Below are positions 60,380 to 64,000 of a DNA stretch of 64,000 nucleotides, piece after piece. Origin of the DNA: Calliopsis andreniformis (lineage: Eukaryota; Arthropoda; Insecta; Hymenoptera; Andrenidae); the NCBI RefSeq assembly GCF_051401765.1, contig NC_135064.1, positions 21,674,001 through 21,738,000 on the forward strand, given 5' to 3'. The position numbers and the translations under genes were made by a program. Position 1 is the first letter of the stretch, and the number at the start of each line of letters is the position of its first letter. Below the pieces are notes generated by a model that saw only the letters and a program-made list of their open reading frames with translations, was not told where the DNA came from and did not search any database.

Positions 60380-63300
60380 AATGTCTCCGCGACCCCTCAC
60401 TCTTCGGTTGGGATCGAACGAAAGGCGATTACACGTTGGCAAAGAACTGAAAGTGGGCTGAGACGCAGGGCTAAGAAAGGGCACGAAGAAAGGGCGAAGT
60501 AGTGCTCGATTGGAAGTGGAAAATCATTAATGGCTGACTGTAATTGCGTATCGGATATAGAAATCTTAATACGAGTGCGCAGTTTCCATGGGCAGCGTGG
60601 TAAACGGAAAAAAGGAGATCCGATATTTTCATTAATGAGAGCAAATATTTCTGGCTGCGAGGGCGAAACGAGTTGGTCTCGTTTGCCGTGTAACTCAGGT
60701 ATTCAATTATCGGAGAGGACGGGACGAGTTGTATTTATCGCGCGTCTACCCGCTTCTGGCGGAAAATGTATTCGTGTTCGGGGAGCTGCACGATTCATAA
60801 CTCTCCTATCAATTATCGATACTGTGTATTCACGTTTCCATTTTATGCGATTTATTCCTTCCCTTTTTCTCTGTCTCGCTCGATTCTTTATTTTTTATCT
60901 TGTAGATAATTGGCTTTGTTAGAAACCTTGCGAATACCGAAATTGGGATATTCTGGATTCCACGTTCGCCAGGCGTTGGTGAACGATAAAAACGAATTCT
61001 TTGGCAGGAGAATGGCTTTTGTATCGGAGGGAGATAACGCTGCGCGTTTCATTTTGCCGGGGATGTTTTAGTTAATCGCTTGTTTGTGGAATTTAATTTA
61101 CCGTTTTTAACGACGCGTTCGTATTAATCGCGCAACTTGCTACGAAATTCCACGCGGTCGCATTTTGATTCTACGAGTGTGCTTCGCGCGCTCTATTTTT
61201 ACGCTTCCCGTGCACTTTTCGACGCGAGTAATTTTGTTAATGTAAATTGTGACGCACGCGAACGTGCCCAGGCTCGCGAAAGGAAACACCGCTCAACGAG
61301 AATATTAAATGTAGAAAAATATTCATGGACGCGTGTGTTGAGCAGGTTTTTAGCAGACATCTCTCGGCACTCATTTCGTATAATTATATTATAATAATGA
61401 TGTGAAATCGTGACGTATAAAATTCGAGGCAAACATAACTGCAAGCTCTCTATCGTACACTCAATATGTTCAAAGCAGGAAGACAATACAATAAAATTAA
61501 ATTTTTTGACTGATTGACATGTGAATTGAAATTAACTCGTTAACCAGAGAAGAAGAATTAACTTGTCACGCCAGAATTCAAATAAGGAATTTTTTAATTC
61601 CTTATTTATGCTAGTAGTAAGAGAGAAACATAAGGTGCCATTATAACATATGCTATATAATTATGTATTATGGAAATATTGAATTAAATAATATTTTTTT
61701 TAAATATCTCAGTTAACAGGTTAATTATTTGACATATATAAAATACAATCAAGATCAAAATGTTGCCGTGCAAGAGAATTATCAGTAATTTGCTCACCCT
61801 CTGTTGCTTCTCCCCTGGAATGGAGGTTGCCAAACTGACAAGTGAATGGAGCGATGATGAATCGAAACATTAAATATGACCCTGAAATTGAAATAAAAAG
61901 TGAAAATATTAGAGATATTTGAGAATTAATGAATGGAAGTTGGAAAGAATTAAAGCTGGAGTTTGAAAGTACCTACTGCTATTAGCCCTTTGAATTTGAA
62001 TTTTCGTATAATTAATGGTACATGCCAGTCCGTTCCGTGATCGTTTTAATGAGAGTAATTTAACTGACGCGAAAGTTTCAACGTCGCTATGAGTCAAGAT
62101 TGATTGACTGCACGTTGAAATCGCTGTCTGCTATATGTGGGTATAGCGTGGACAAAGTTTATCCGCGTGTAGATGACAAACACAGCGTATCTTCATACGG
62201 CGGATGGTCAATATTTCTATGAAACCCTAACAAGGTTTGTAGTAATTGAATATCGATGTATCCTACTGATAACAAGGAAACAATTTTCGGGGCGATGTTC
62301 ATCGCAACATTATTACTCGTTTTAACGAGTTGCTTCTCATTTTTTGATCATCCTGTTTTTATTATATTCGCTGTTTCGATTATTCCAATTACTATCTGAA
62401 CGTGGTTCTACCTTTTGCTAATTTCACTTGTTTGCACAGCAAACATAGACAACTACATAAATGTAATAAATACACTACAGAATGAATAATGATGAGATAC
62501 ATATAAACAAACACGACTTAGTAATTTCTCAGTACTTTGTCCTCACACTTTTCAGGAAGAATTATTTCCACGAATCGAGAAATCGTATCATTAACACATT
62601 CGCTATTACATTCACAGACTATTATTCACACGTGAACGTATTAAAATGATTAAGTACCTACATGATACAATTACCAGCTGCTGAATGACAATGTAAACAT
62701 TACTTGGTCTACGAGGATATCCAACGCGGATGCTTCAGCAGTCCCAGAACACGGCACCCAGCTGATCATTCATGCTCAGAGGTCATAAAGACCCACGCAA
62801 CACAGTATCATCTCGCGAGCAAATATGAATCAGCAGTAGCGTTGATAATACGCAGCAGGCCATATTTTTGACAGAAATGAATACCTGCCCGCGTACCTGA
62901 CCTCGGTTGCCCGTTGTACAGCGCTCGAGAGGGCCAGCCGGGTTTTGTTTTAAATGTTTTCCGCGCTGGAATAACGCCAGCCTGTGTCGCGCCACACCCC
63001 TCGCGCGTCCTACACCCTCCGCTGCTCCATCGGCTCCAGGGAAAAACGACAATGCCACAGCAACCCCCTCCCGCCCCGTCCACCCTTCCTTCCACCTAAA
63101 TCGTTCGGCTCATTCCCAAACCCACCTCCGCGCGAACATCCGAGCTCGTATTTCGCGCTGGCCGAAAAGCGCTCATGTGAACGCCGGAGATTTCCAGAGC
63201 TACCCGAAAAACTGTGGTAGTCATTGCTTTCAGGAGGGGTGAGCTTAGAGGGGGTGGGGTAAATCGACGTGTTAACCGGACTAAAAGTAGAACGTACATA

Positions 63301-64000
63301 TGGCGCGAAAAACCACGTTTTCGAATCGATTCTTTCCTGTTACTCCGCTCGTCTGTTCCGGCTCACGGTCCGCTGAATTAGCGAAAGCCAGAATTATTGG
63401 AGCTATTATGTCGATCGTTCTCTACGAAGAATCATTGCCACTGTGCCAGGGCACACTTGAACTTAGGTGTTTGACGAACCCCAAGGTTCCTGCGTTGATT
63501 GGGCCAAGGAATTGTGTTTTTTTATATGGAGAGTGGGAGTCGAGTTTCTGATAGGTTGAGTAAATAAATTGTAGAAAACAAAATTTTTATTATTTCTGAG
63601 AAGCTGATGTAGGTAATTATCCCTTCCTCGATTATACTAGAATTTCGATTTTATTTTCTATGGATATCGGTGTCTAAAAATCTGTGAAAAGGATGCTGCT
63701 CATTTCACATTTCATGCCGAGCAAATTAAATCCTCATGTTCTGCATGTTCGAATGTCCAGAATTTAAAAATATAGGGCAGTAAAGCGGATAAAAAATAGT
63801 CATGTTTTTTATGTGTGAAATAAATCAATACGTAGTTTTAAATATAACAAACAGTACGCATGAAAGCGAAAAGCCATGTTTTTGTCAGAATGGCTTACTC
63901 GAGAATGAATTGATGAGAGTTCGAATCGTCGACCGCAGCACATTGAGCGTACTAACGGTAGAAAGTTTGCTTGATCGAACGAGGCTATTTTCCGAGCGAA
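60380..64000. other. Noncoding stretch; no gene recognised
   Basis: CpG-rich around 60380-61300 and 62880-63240, AT-rich elsewhere. The 130-codon plus frame (60530-60922) ends in a hydrophobic stretch but has no recognisable domain, and the overlapping frames at 62783-63299 are compositional. TATCGATA at 60814. Confidence 0.5.
61580..61607. repeat. Perfect 12-bp stem hairpin
   Basis: AAATAAGGAATT (61580-61591) pairs fully with AATTCCTTATTT (61596-61607) around four T. AT-rich context. Could be a weak terminator-like or cruciform site; no role is evident. Confidence 0.8.

Noticed and set aside
63931..63960. GTTCGAATC word considered as a tRNA B box
   Set aside because: No matching A box, acceptor stem or anticodon arm could be drawn around it.

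Overview
This window looks like 64 kb of an insect nuclear genome, and a hymenopteran (bee-like) source is my best inference. The reasons are an ER-type FKBP first exon of clearly insect flavour, AT-rich sequence broken by many CpG-rich patches, very low coding density, splice-signal-bounded exon fragments, and small non-autonomous transposon relics instead of long retroelements. No bacterial operons, rRNA, tRNA or complete large genes were found. Almost all open frames of 60-150 codons look like chance frames or shadows.

The coding content I can support is small. (1) A minus-strand first coding exon at 23098-23327 encodes the signal peptide and the start of the FKBP domain of an Fkbp14-type ER peptidyl-prolyl isomerase. 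It ends in a clean splice donor, and I could not find the downstream exons in the window. (2) A 66-bp minus-strand candidate exon at 27776-27841, with a very strong donor, encodes RRRDSIGDEWSSWDPS. This resembles the N-terminal start of the first thrombospondin type-1 domain of papilin or ADAMTS-like proteins. (3) A minus-strand frame at 20522-20926 could encode a small single-pass membrane protein of unknown family. If both (1) and (2) are real, the left third of the window is mostly intron, with the Fkbp14 start and perhaps (3) nested inside a longer minus-strand gene.

The rest is intergenic or intronic DNA. Its most informative content is repeats. A 35-bp satellite unit occurs as five-unit arrays at two places 41 kb apart, in opposite orientations, each beside the same dispersed 'AGGTGTCAGAAATTTTAAGG' head. 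There are two well-bounded MITEs with 3-bp TTA/TAA target duplications (52218-52392 and 60122-60376), a third palindromic MITE (56570-56726) with diverged relatives at 8603 and 43924, and TTAA-flanked piggyBac-like relics (35886-36069, perhaps 16326-16444). A cluster of perfect hairpins lies at 45813-46001. Pyrimidine-rich tracts lie upstream of Fkbp14 (23546-23765, 24661-25110). Several GC-balanced, homeodomain-site-rich stretches (42460-42900, 57010-57640) could be conserved regulatory DNA.

I did not find a convincing new multi-gene system. The items most worth a second look are the inverted 35-bp satellite/TIR element, the papilin-like exon, and the overlapping hairpin pair. All calls were made by eye, without alignments, RNA data or database searches.
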